DNA of 64,000 nucleotides from Nitrosomonas sp. (GTDB lineage: Bacteria; Pseudomonadota; Gammaproteobacteria; Burkholderiales; Nitrosomonadaceae): NCBI RefSeq assembly GCF_019635155.1, contig NZ_JAHBZY010000012.1:1-64000 (forward strand), given 5' to 3'. The position numbers were made by a program, and so were the translations under genes. This document shows, one piece after another, positions 8,451 through 18,909 of the stretch. A model generated the notes under the pieces. The model saw only the letters and a program-made list of their open reading frames with translations, ran no database searches and had not been told where the DNA came from. How positions within the stretch are numbered: position 1 is the stretch's first letter; every line of letters begins with the position of its first letter.

Positions 8451-9329
8451 ATGAAAGAAAACCTGAAAGAGCTTATTGAAATCGTAGATAAACTGAATCT
8501 GTCCGAGGGAATCAATGAAACAGCGATTCCTATCTTAACGATTCGCAAACATTCGGAGTCAATCACTGCGCACAGCATCTTCACACCGTTATTCTGTCTT
8601 AATTTGCAGGGTAACAAAGAAATCGATTTAGGCGATGAACATTATTTTTATGGCCCCGGACAATTCATTCTAGTATCGGCTGAGCTTGCCTTGACGGGTC
8701 GAGTAACAAACGTCAGCAAGAAGAATCCATTCTACGGAATAATCATTGAAATCGATCCGCTCTTGATCATCGATGTTTTAAAAGACATGCCTTTTTATAA
8801 AAAGGACAAATCGACGCCAAAGCGGGCATTGGTCGTCAACACGGCTGACAATAAAATCTTCGATGCCACGAAACGTTTATTGCTGACTCTCAATGCAAAA
8901 GATGAAATCCCTATTCTTTCCAAACTCTACATCAAGGAGATATTATTTCGGCTGCTACAGATAGATAGCGGACAAACGTTGGCACAGTTAGGATTGATGG
9001 GTAGTCAATTTCAAAGAATTAAAAACTCGATTTCTTTTATCACCAATAATTTCAAAGATAAACTCAATGTCGATGAATTGGCGCATGCGGCTGGCATGAG
9101 CACGGCATCATTTCATAAATTTTTTAAAGAAGTCACGGGCTTTAGCCCCATCCAGTTTCAGAAAAAAATAAGACTGATAGAAGCCAGAGGATTAATATTG
9201 TCCAACTCAAAAGGCATTTCCGATATTGCGTTCAGTGTGGGCTATGAAAGCCCCTCGCAATTCAGCAGGGAATATTCCAGAAAGTTTGGTATCTCGCCGA
9301 ATGAAGAGCGCTTATTAAAAAAACATTAG
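8451..9329 (+). CDS. AraC-family transcriptional regulator
   Basis: This 292-residue protein has an N-terminal AraC_N-type ligand domain (FTPLFCLNLQGNKEI, HYFYGPGQFILVS) and a C-terminal double helix-turn-helix (LNVDELAHAAGMSTASFHKF and ISDIAFSVGYESPSQFSREY). It is divergent from the flavodoxin-hydrolase pair with a 141-base gap that should carry both promoters. Regulators of this type respond to small molecules, often aldehydes or other reactive compounds; the inducer cannot be read from the sequence. No strong ribosome binding site precedes the ATG. Confidence 0.9.
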   Translation: MKENLKELIEIVDKLNLSEGINETAIPILTIRKHSESITAHSIFTPLFCLNLQGNKEIDLGDEHYFYGPGQFILVSAELALTGRVTNVSKKNPFYGIIIEIDPLLIIDVLKDMPFYKKDKSTPKRALVVNTADNKIFDATKRLLLTLNAKDEIPILSKLYIKEILFRLLQIDSGQTLAQLGLMGSQFQRIKNSISFITNNFKDKLNVDELAHAAGMSTASFHKFFKEVTGFSPIQFQKKIRLIEARGLILSNSKGISDIAFSVGYESPSQFSREYSRKFGISPNEERLLKKH

Positions 9330-9346
9330 CGCTTCCAAGACTTTTG

Positions 9347-9554
9347 CGTCGGATTGTTCGCGCATCAGTTCCGAGATAACGCTGGCATCCAGGGCGATCA
9401 TACGCCAAAATCAACGGCCTGACGTTTCGTGCCGCGCCTCGGCAAGTCAAGCGATACACCATGCTCCGAGCCGAAATACTTTTCCGCGATTTGTGCAATA
9501 TCGGCGGACGTGAATTCGTTGGCAAGCGATGCTTTCTGCAAAATATGGCGTACA
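9347..9554 (-). pseudogene. fitA/fitB remnant, copy 2 of the 208-bp repeat
   Basis: The minus strand codes for the last 50 or so residues of a FitA antitoxin (RHILQKASLANEFTSADIAQ onward, stop at 9398), then an ATGA-overlapping toxin start, MIALDASVISELM, which runs only 28 codons. The antitoxin N-terminus and almost all of the toxin are gone. Its upstream edge is fused directly to the terminator region of the next FGE gene. It is the partner of the 337-544 segment, and the join marks a deletion breakpoint at about 9555. Confidence 0.8.
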
Positions 9555-9578
9555 CGAAAATAAAGCAAAAATCGCGCG

Positions 9579-9595
9579 GCGCCGCTTCGCGGCGC
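9579..9595 (-). terminator. Rho-independent terminator of the first TIR-STAND-FGE gene
   Basis: The same 7-bp GCGCCGC/GCGGCGC hairpin with TTC loop as at 1034-1050, followed on the minus strand by a T-rich tract (TTTTTGCTTTATTTTC). It sits 50 bases after the stop codon at 9645. Homology to the other copy runs on through the stop codon into the coding end of the gene. Confidence 0.7.
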
Positions 9596-9644
9596 ACAGT
9601 GAACAGCATTGCAGCGCATCAGCGTTCAGCGCGCCAGCGAACCG

Positions 9645-12440
9645 TTATTCGATAGGGGACTCACATAACACCCGGAAGCCGAGAAGGTTGCTACGATTGA
9701 CCGGATGGATGAGGTCGCGCACCGACGAGCGCACGTTGACCGGATTAAAGTACCAGGAACCGCCGCGCACCACGCGGGCCTGAGTATCGGTTACTTCACT
9801 GTTGCAATGCTGCTCATTTTCGTCAAACCGATCACGCCAGTTCGAACAGGTCCATTCCCAAACGTTACCTGACATATCGTGCAAACCGTATTTGTTGGCG
9901 GAGAAACTGCCCACCGGTGCCGCTTCTTGGTTATCCCAGGAACTGCCGCAGCCGTCACAATTGGCATTGTTGCTGCCGGGTTCGTCACCCCAATGGTAAG
10001 CGCTCGTGGTACCGGCGCGTGCCGCAAATTCCCATTCCGCTTCGGTCGGCAAGCGGCATTGCTTGCCTGTTTGTTCACTTAACCAGCGTGTATAGGCCAT
10101 TGCGTCAAACCAATTGACATTGACGACCGGCCGGTCGCCACGCCCGCCTTTGGCGGTATTCGGAAAAGTAATCGCCGTATTACCCGAGCGATGTTGCTGC
10201 CAAACGTAATAATCGTATTGCTCGTAGGTGATTTCGGTTATACCCAGGTAAAAAGGTTGCTCAATGGAAACTGATTTACCGGGCACCCCAAAGTGTTTTT
10301 CAGCTTCGTCGAGTTGAGCGATAAATGCCGCATCTTGTTCGCCCATGTTGAAGGAACCGGAAGGAACGGTGGTTAAAGCTGGCAGTATGGGGTCTCCAAA
10401 ACGGAAGCGCTGCAACGTCCAGATCATATCCGGGGATAGGTCATGCCGCTGCACCCAGGCAATCGATTCCATGGCATATCCAGCTATCATCGCGAGCATG
10501 GAGATCAATCCAAGCTGCACTCGCCGGCTCCAAGCCAGAAAACGCCCCTCGATCGAATGTTTGGGAATGCGTAATTGGCGAAATTTATTGAGTCCGAACC
10601 AGCGCAAGTTCCAGATGCGCCCAAAGCCTTTGCTGTGCTGCCATTGTTGGCTTTCATGAATCAATAGCTGACGGTAGTGGTCACGATCGCGGTTATTGTC
10701 GATGTAATCGAATAGCGTCGGCCAATAACCAACCCATTTCCCGGTTGCGGTATCTTTGCTACGTGCGCGGATCAATGTTTCGTGGATCAGATCGGCATAC
10801 TGCCGGTCTTGTTCTTGATTGATCGTAATCAAACGTAGTACATCGTGATGTTCGGTATGCATGACTGCGTGGTCGCGTTGACCGGAAAGCATGCCGACGA
10901 CTTTGCGGCCGGTTTTATCGTCGCCATTGCCTGCGACAAAGACTGCTTCTTCCAAGGCAACACGTTGACGGGTATGGCGGCCTTCGTCGTTGATTCGCGT
11001 CAGGCGCAGCAGTAATTCCAACGCGGCCAATTTTCCTTGCGGCACCGCCTGATCGATGCGGGCCAGCAATGCATCGGCTTGGTTGCTCAGCATGCCGGCG
11101 ATGCCGCCTTGTTGTTGATACAACTTACCACTGAGCTTGTGGTCTTGCCGCTGCTGCCACAGCAACAACAACGCATTTTCCACCAGCGGCAACGCGCCGA
11201 TTTCGTCTTGGGTGTCCTTCAGGATCGCGGTGGTGATTTCGCTGACATCGAGACCTGCCAGCTTGGCGGGTTGTTCAATACAGTCTTGCAAGCCTTGCGC
11301 GGAAATCAACGGCAGGAAATAGCGCTTGCAGCAGTCGTTATAAACCGTTTGTAGTTTCGGCAGATATTCGAACCGGTCGAGAAAGTCCGCGCGCACGGTG
11401 TTGATCAGAAACAAGGGGCATTCCGGATCGGCCAGCGCATGGGCGAGCAATGCATCGAACTGTTTGCGTTCGGTTTCATCGGCGAAAGTGAACAGTTCTT
11501 CGAATTGGTCGACGATCAGAAGATAAGCGGTTTGCGTCGATGAAGTGCGATAGGCTTTGATCGCATCAGCGAGAGAGGCCGGTTTTTCGAGCTGAATCAT
11601 TTCCGCCAGCTTAAGGCGTTCTAACGGTTCATCGGTCAGCCCAAAGATGAGCGCATCCCGCAGGCTTTTCACTGGATTTTTACCGGGCATCATCGGCCTA
11701 AGGATGCGCCATTTCGCAAAACCGGTGCGCTCCAGCAAGAAACCTTGCTCGATCAGCGGTAGCATGCCGGCGTTCACCAGCGACGATTTGCCGGAACCGC
11801 TGTTGCCTTCGATCTGCAGCCAGCGAAAGTATTTCTCGCCGTGGCTACGCTGCGTTCTTTGCGGATCGATGCGATGTTGATCGCCCAAACCTTCCAAGGC
11901 TCTCAGCGTTTCCTGGCGGCGCCCGAAAAATAAAGGTGCATGTTGCCTGCCAAAAGCGCTCAAACCCAGAAAAGGGCGACCTTCAAATGTTATGGCATTT
12001 CCGTTGCGGGTGGCGCGGCTTTGGATCGCTGCAATTAACTGAGGTGGCAGTGGTTCGGATATATCCCAACGAACCGATTGGAACGACGACAGAAATGCGG
12101 GCAATGGTATCGATTGCGTATCCTCCAGCAGAACCGGAAAAATCGGTAGTGATTCCGATTCTCCAGCCTTGGCGTAATGCCGCCGCAGCGCCACATGATA
12201 TTCCGCACCTACCCAACGCTGCACGCCGTCTTTGCCGATCAGCAACACGAACGCTGCGCATTGTTCCAGTGCTTTCTCCAATTCGGTAATCCATTCATCG
12301 CCGGGTTGAATGTTGTCTTCATCGCGAAACGCGCTTAAACCGGCTTTTTCCAATTCGGTGCGTAATTGCACGCAAGCTGCACGATCGGCTCGGCTGTAGC
12401 TGATGAATACCTGAGAGGTAGTTTGTGTTTCAGGCGGCAT
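9645..12440 (-). CDS. TIR-STAND NTPase-FGE sensor/effector protein, copy A
   Basis: The 931-residue protein contains a TIR domain (about 8-140; VFISYSRADRAACVQL, with W76 and the likely catalytic E80 in RWVGAEYHVAL). A STAND-type NTPase follows: LSAFGRQHAPLFFGR entry motif, Walker A GNSGSGKSS at 212-220, Walker B LLIVDQFEEL near 307-316. There is one transmembrane segment near 655 and a C-terminal FGE/C-type-lectin-like domain from about 690. A single chain thus joins ligand sensor, switch and NADase-type effector, as in antiphage STAND proteins. Its paralogue lies 3.1 kb upstream as a tandem copy. The last codons form VR2. Confidence 0.88.
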   Translation of the reverse strand: MPPETQTTSQVFISYSRADRAACVQLRTELEKAGLSAFRDEDNIQPGDEWITELEKALEQCAAFVLLIGKDGVQRWVGAEYHVALRRHYAKAGESESLPIFPVLLEDTQSIPLPAFLSSFQSVRWDISEPLPPQLIAAIQSRATRNGNAITFEGRPFLGLSAFGRQHAPLFFGRRQETLRALEGLGDQHRIDPQRTQRSHGEKYFRWLQIEGNSGSGKSSLVNAGMLPLIEQGFLLERTGFAKWRILRPMMPGKNPVKSLRDALIFGLTDEPLERLKLAEMIQLEKPASLADAIKAYRTSSTQTAYLLIVDQFEELFTFADETERKQFDALLAHALADPECPLFLINTVRADFLDRFEYLPKLQTVYNDCCKRYFLPLISAQGLQDCIEQPAKLAGLDVSEITTAILKDTQDEIGALPLVENALLLLWQQRQDHKLSGKLYQQQGGIAGMLSNQADALLARIDQAVPQGKLAALELLLRLTRINDEGRHTRQRVALEEAVFVAGNGDDKTGRKVVGMLSGQRDHAVMHTEHHDVLRLITINQEQDRQYADLIHETLIRARSKDTATGKWVGYWPTLFDYIDNNRDRDHYRQLLIHESQQWQHSKGFGRIWNLRWFGLNKFRQLRIPKHSIEGRFLAWSRRVQLGLISMLAMIAGYAMESIAWVQRHDLSPDMIWTLQRFRFGDPILPALTTVPSGSFNMGEQDAAFIAQLDEAEKHFGVPGKSVSIEQPFYLGITEITYEQYDYYVWQQHRSGNTAITFPNTAKGGRGDRPVVNVNWFDAMAYTRWLSEQTGKQCRLPTEAEWEFAARAGTTSAYHWGDEPGSNNANCDGCGSSWDNQEAAPVGSFSANKYGLHDMSGNVWEWTCSNWRDRFDENEQHCNSEVTDTQARVVRGGSWYFNPVNVRSSVRDLIHPVNRSNLLGFRVLCESPIE
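9684..9752 (-). other. DGR-like variable region VR2 of the FGE domain
   Basis: These 23 codons lie between RGGSW and LGFRVLC. Compared with VR1 there are 14 first/second-position changes and one third-position change; three extra codons (AGC AAC CTT) are inserted. The invariant codons (AAT CCG, GTG CGC TCG TCG GTG CGC, CAT CCG, CGT) are mostly adenine-free. The flanks are almost the same as in VR1, although the rest of the two FGE domains differ at many synonymous sites. Confidence 0.7.
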
Positions 12441-12660
12441 AATGGAAGTTTGCGATGTCTTGATCTCGCGATTATAAGTCGATCATAAATTTCTCACTAT
12501 ACTCGGAATGACAGTTTCTTAGCGCTTACTTAGACTTCGGTGTCGTTGTTTGATTGTTTGACGCACGTTGTCCGGGGAAGCCGGTATGATACGAGATCGG
12601 GAGGTGGGAATGTCAAAGGTTTTGGTGATCGGCGCGACCGGTCAGATTGGCGCGGGGTTG
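12441..12660. repeat. Duplicated upstream segment of TIR-STAND-FGE genes, copy A
   Basis: This segment (gene start, intergenic promoter region and first codons of tdh) is nearly identical to 15562-15782, offset by about 3121 bp, with a single-base indel in a T run. It shows that the unit [TIR-STAND-FGE gene + intergenic + start of tdh] was tandemly duplicated. The region includes the likely promoter of the minus-strand gene. I see nothing else in 12697-12762. Confidence 0.85.
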
Positions 12661-12696
12661 ATGCTGCCGCAAATGGCGAGCCGCGTGACCGCGTGA
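12610..12696 (+). pseudogene. Truncated 5' copy of tdh left by tandem duplication
   Basis: A GGGAGGTGGGA ribosome binding site and 28 codons starting MSKVLVIGATGQIGAG copy the beginning of the tdh gene at 15732 and then leave the homology, ending at a TGA. Only the start of the NAD-binding motif (GATGQIG) remains. It is non-functional but may still be transcribed from the duplicated promoter. Confidence 0.85.
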
Positions 12697-12762
12697 GTGA
12701 CTTTGCGTGATTTCACTTTGCGAAGTGCGGGGTAAACCACAAAGCCCGGCCACGATATGCCG

Positions 12763-15561
<2,799 letters not shown>

Positions 15562-15782
15562 AATGAATGCTTGCGATGTCTTGATCTTGCGATTATAAGT
15601 CGATCATAAATTTCCCGCTGCATTCGGAATGACAGTTTTTTTAGCGCTTACTTAGACTTCGGCATTGTTGCTTGATTGTTTGACGCACATTGTCCGGGGA
15701 AGCCGGTATGATACGAGATCGGGAGGTGGGAATGTCAAAGATTTTGGTGACCGGCGCGACCGGTCAGATTGGCACCGAGTTG
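15562..15782. repeat. Duplicated upstream segment of TIR-STAND-FGE genes, copy B
   Basis: Partner of 12441-12660. It holds the divergent promoter region between the TIR-STAND-FGE gene and tdh, and the first 50 or so bases of the intact tdh. Because here it joins a complete tdh, this is likely the ancestral arrangement and the 12.4-kb copy the derived one. Confidence 0.85.
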
Positions 15783-16688
15783 ACGCTGGCGCTGCGTGAG
15801 CGCTATGGAGCTGACAACGTGATCGCTGCCGGGCATCGCCGCGAACCGTCCGGCGTTCTGGCGCAGACCGGATCGTATTGCAGCCTCGATGTGCGCGATG
15901 CTGCGGCGCTCGAAGCAGTGGTGGCCGGGCATGGCATTACAGCGATTTATCATCTGGCGGCGTTGCTTTCGGCGGTGGCGGAAGAACAGCCGTTGCGCGC
16001 TTGGGATATCAATATGAATGGTTTGCTCAATGTGCTCGAATGTGCGCGGCAGCACGGCTGCCAAGTGTTTTTCCCGAGCTCGATCGCTGCATTCGGTCCC
16101 GGCACGCCGCCGTTCGATACGCCGCAAGATACCGTGCAGCATCCGTCGACGATCTATGGTATTACCAAAGTGACCGGTGAATTATTATGTGATTATTACT
16201 ACCATCGCTATGGCGTTGATGCGCGTGGTGTGCGCTATCCGGGATTAATTTCGAACCAGGTGCTGCCGGGCGGTGGCACCACCGACTATGCCGTCGATAT
16301 TTTTTATGCAGCGGTGAAGCTGCGGCATTACGATTGTTTTTTGCGCGCGGATACGCAACTCGACATGATGTACATGCCCGATGCCATTGCGGCGGCGATG
16401 CAATTGATGGCAGCCGATGCCGGCCGGTTGACGCACCGCAACGGTTTTAACGTCACTGCGATGAGTTTTACCCCGGCGCAATTGGCGGCAGCGATTCAGC
16501 AGCACTGGCCGGATTTCACTATCGGTTATACGATCGATCCGCTGCGGCAGGCGATCGCCGATTCCTGGCCGCGCCACATGGATGACAGTGCCGCCCGCGC
16601 CGAATGGGGTTGGCAGCCGCGCTACGATTTGGCGGCGATGGTGGACGATATGCTGCAGCATATTGCGGCGAAATTGCGTAATGAATAA
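15732..16688 (+). CDS. tdh: L-threonine 3-dehydrogenase, SDR type (NAD-dependent epimerase family)
   Basis: I start the protein at the ATG at 15732, because GGGAGGTGGGA lies just upstream and MSKILVTGATGQIG then gives the Rossmann start; an earlier ATG at 15690 has no such support. Other marks are the HLAALLSAVAE stretch, PSSIAAFGP and the catalytic YGITK. The fold is that of extended SDR epimerases, and the SDR-type threonine dehydrogenases belong here. The next gene, 12 bases on, is a 2-amino-3-ketobutyrate CoA ligase, so the pair converts threonine to 2-amino-3-ketobutyrate and then to glycine and acetyl-CoA. That neighbour is the main reason for the specific name. Confidence 0.85.
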   Translation: MSKILVTGATGQIGTELTLALRERYGADNVIAAGHRREPSGVLAQTGSYCSLDVRDAAALEAVVAGHGITAIYHLAALLSAVAEEQPLRAWDINMNGLLNVLECARQHGCQVFFPSSIAAFGPGTPPFDTPQDTVQHPSTIYGITKVTGELLCDYYYHRYGVDARGVRYPGLISNQVLPGGGTTDYAVDIFYAAVKLRHYDCFLRADTQLDMMYMPDAIAAAMQLMAADAGRLTHRNGFNVTAMSFTPAQLAAAIQQHWPDFTIGYTIDPLRQAIADSWPRHMDDSAARAEWGWQPRYDLAAMVDDMLQHIAAKLRNE

Positions 16689-16700
16689 CCGGAGGGTGTC

Positions 16701-17930
16701 ATGACACTTGCAAAAATAGAACCGCTGTTTCAAGCAAGACTCAATCAATTGCAGCAACAAGGTGTGCGCAAGGGGGACGAGAAGATTATCAGCGGCGTGC
16801 TGCCACCATCCGAAGGTCTCGGGTCGCGTTACCGGCTGCAAGGCTATGAGAATCGCGCGTTTTTGCGCATGAATTCGAATTCTTATCTGGGATTGGCGCG
16901 GCACCCGGCGGTGATCGAAGCGGAAACGCGGGCAGCCGAAGAGTTTGGCGCCGGGCCCGGCGCAGTGCGCTTTATCAGCGGTACGTATGCGCCGCATGTC
17001 GAATTGGAGCGGCGGCTGGCGGCGTTTCATGGGCGCGAAGCGGCGATGTTGTTTAGCGCCGCGTATGCCACGATGGCCGGAGTGTTGCCGCAGTTGATTT
17101 CCGAGCAGACTTTGGTGGTCAGCGATGCGCTCAATCACAACTGCATCATCAACGCGATCCGGCTCGCGCACCCCGCCGGTAAAGCGATTTATAAGCATGG
17201 CGATATGCGCGAACTGGAAATTCTCTTGAGCGCCAATCGCGATCGCTATCAGCGTGTGTGTGTCGTGACTGACGGGATTTTTAGCATGCGTGGCGATCAT
17301 GCGCCGCTTGCCGAGCTCGAAGCTTGCTGCGCCAATCATCAGAGCGATTATCCGGAAGGGATCGTAACTCTGGTCGACGATTCGCACGGCATCGGCGCAT
17401 TTGGCAAAACCGGGCGCGGCACCGAGGAAGTGGCCGGTGTTCAGGCGGATGTGATGGTTGCCACGCTCGGCAAAGCGTTCGGCGTCAACGGCGGTTATGC
17501 CGTAGCCAGCGCGACGGCCATTGCCTACTTACGCGAGAACGCGCCGCTGTATATTTATTCGAATCCGATCACACCCGCCGAAGCGGCTGCGGCACTGGCG
17601 GCGTTGGATATTCTGGAAAGCGCCGAAGGCTTGCGCCTGCTCGAACGATTACGTCATTTCAGCCACAAACTGCGAACCGGTTTGCAACAACTCGGCTTCG
17701 AAACATTAACCGGCGAACATCCGATTGTGCCGGTTTTTATCCGCGACACCGCCAAAACCGCCGCGCTGGTTATGCATTTATTCGATCACAACATTCTCGC
17801 CACCGGTCTGAATTATCCGGTCGTGCCGCAAGGCGAGCAGGAAATTCGCTTGCAAGTTTCCGCCGAGCATACCGAGAAAGATTTGGATTATTTGCTGGAG
17901 GTGCTGGGAAGTTTTAACCCCGGTAATTGA
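16701..17930 (+). CDS. kbl: 2-amino-3-ketobutyrate CoA ligase (glycine C-acetyltransferase)
   Basis: This 409-residue protein is an alpha-oxoamine synthase: SNSYLGLARHP and GPGAVRFISGTYAPHVELE in the N-terminal half, VDDSHGIGAFG for PLP binding, and ATLGKAFGVNGGY carrying the Schiff-base lysine. The family also includes BioF and HemA, but pairing with tdh favours Kbl, which splits 2-amino-3-ketobutyrate with CoA into glycine and acetyl-CoA. An N-terminal extension of about 40 residues precedes the core. It has a strong GGAGG site and is co-transcribed with tdh. Confidence 0.85.
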   Translation: MTLAKIEPLFQARLNQLQQQGVRKGDEKIISGVLPPSEGLGSRYRLQGYENRAFLRMNSNSYLGLARHPAVIEAETRAAEEFGAGPGAVRFISGTYAPHVELERRLAAFHGREAAMLFSAAYATMAGVLPQLISEQTLVVSDALNHNCIINAIRLAHPAGKAIYKHGDMRELEILLSANRDRYQRVCVVTDGIFSMRGDHAPLAELEACCANHQSDYPEGIVTLVDDSHGIGAFGKTGRGTEEVAGVQADVMVATLGKAFGVNGGYAVASATAIAYLRENAPLYIYSNPITPAEAAAALAALDILESAEGLRLLERLRHFSHKLRTGLQQLGFETLTGEHPIVPVFIRDTAKTAALVMHLFDHNILATGLNYPVVPQGEQEIRLQVSAEHTEKDLDYLLEVLGSFNPGN

Positions 17931-17940
17931 GGTTAAGGTA

Positions 17941-17970
17941 ATAATGATAACGGTATCAAGAACTATTATC
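17941..17970 (+). promoter_or_regulatory. Possible Fur-like operator upstream of the ferritin gene
   Basis: The AT-rich sequence ATAATGATAACGGTATC followed by an inverted GATAATAG-like half (CTATTATC) resembles Fur hexamer arrays. It lies 146 bases upstream of the ferritin start and just past kbl. The match is imperfect, and ferritin genes may be activated rather than repressed by Fur, so this is tentative. The remainder of 17971-18115 ends in a GAGGAG ribosome binding site. Confidence 0.35.
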
Positions 17971-18115
17971 GTTTGTAATCAATAATTTGTTGTTGTTTTT
18001 ATCATTTCTGGCTCGTATAATGCCGGATGTCTGCACAATACTTTACGGCTCTTGTGTGCCTGGATAGGCAACATCAAGGGCTGCCTGTCATCCTATAGAT
18101 TAGAGGAGCACCATC

Positions 18116-18583
18116 ATGAAAGGCAATCCAAAAATTATCGATTTGCTGAACAAACTGCTAGCCGAAGAACTGACCGCCATGGATCAATATTTCGCGCATT
18201 CGCGTATGTACGAGGATTGGGGTTTCAACAAACTGTACGAACGTATCAATCACGAAATGGACGATGAAAAGCAGCATGCCGATCATTTGATCAAACGGAT
18301 TCTGCTGCTTGAAGGCGTACCGGTGATCGGTAACCGCAGTCCATTGCGAATTGGCCGGGACGTGCCGGAAATGCTGCAAAACGACTTGGCGCTGGAGCGT
18401 TCCGTTGTTACCGCGCTACGCGATGCCATCGCGATTTGTGAACAGGAACGCGATTATCAAACGCGGGAGATTCTTGAAGGTATGTTGGCAGAAACCGAAG
18501 AAGATCACGCGCATTGGCTGGAACAGCAATTGGGGTTGATTAACAGGGTCGGACTGCAAAATTATCTGCAATCGCAGATGTGA
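18116..18583 (+). CDS. ftnA: Bacterial ferritin, FtnA/bacterioferritin-like, lacking the haem-ligand methionine
   Basis: This 155-residue four-helix ferritin has ferroxidase residues E18, E51 and H54, with further acidic residues and histidine in AETEEDHAHW near 128-134. The methionine at position 52 that binds haem in true bacterioferritins is lysine here (HEMDDEKQHADHL), matching the FtnA-type proteins once named BfrA in Pseudomonas. It should therefore form a 24-subunit iron store without its own haem or act as the non-haem subunit of a mixed shell. A GAGGAG site precedes the ATG. It stands alone, with a possible Fur site upstream. Confidence 0.85.
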   Translation: MKGNPKIIDLLNKLLAEELTAMDQYFAHSRMYEDWGFNKLYERINHEMDDEKQHADHLIKRILLLEGVPVIGNRSPLRIGRDVPEMLQNDLALERSVVTALRDAIAICEQERDYQTREILEGMLAETEEDHAHWLEQQLGLINRVGLQNYLQSQM

Positions 18584-18593
18584 TTGGGAATGC

Positions 18594-18626
18594 ATCGCTC
18601 ATGAAGCAAGGATAGTCATGAGCGAT
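18594..18626 (+). terminator. Hairpin after the ferritin gene
   Basis: A perfect 11-bp inverted repeat (ATCGCTCATGA ... TCATGAGCGAT) with an 11-base loop begins 11 bases after the ferritin stop. There is no T run after it, so it may be a weak or Rho-assisted terminator or an RNA-stabilising element. The remaining 18627-18909 holds no gene I can support. Confidence 0.5.
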
Positions 18627-18909
18627 CGCTTCAAACCGATCTCGCATTCATGAAATTACGATCAATCCGGATTCGCCAAATGGTCTGAGAAATAACCCCC
18701 AATTAACCGCCGTACTTGTTGTTTTAAAGCGCATCCGCTGAATCTATCATTGCTTCCGGCATCAGAAAAATCCATAGCCATCACTTCAAGGCTATGTTTC
18801 CGAATATAATCACAGCATCTGCACAGCCTAGTCCGCTATTGGTTGCGAAAATTCCTTTTTATAACAGTTTGTTATTTTCATATTGGATCAGACCCAAACA
18901 TTCATTGGA

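Noticed and set aside
16245-17387. Long open frame (380 codons) on the minus strand across tdh and kbl
   Set aside because: It is antisense to two clearly recognised genes, is rich in Arg/His as antisense shadows are, and has no domain or ribosome site.
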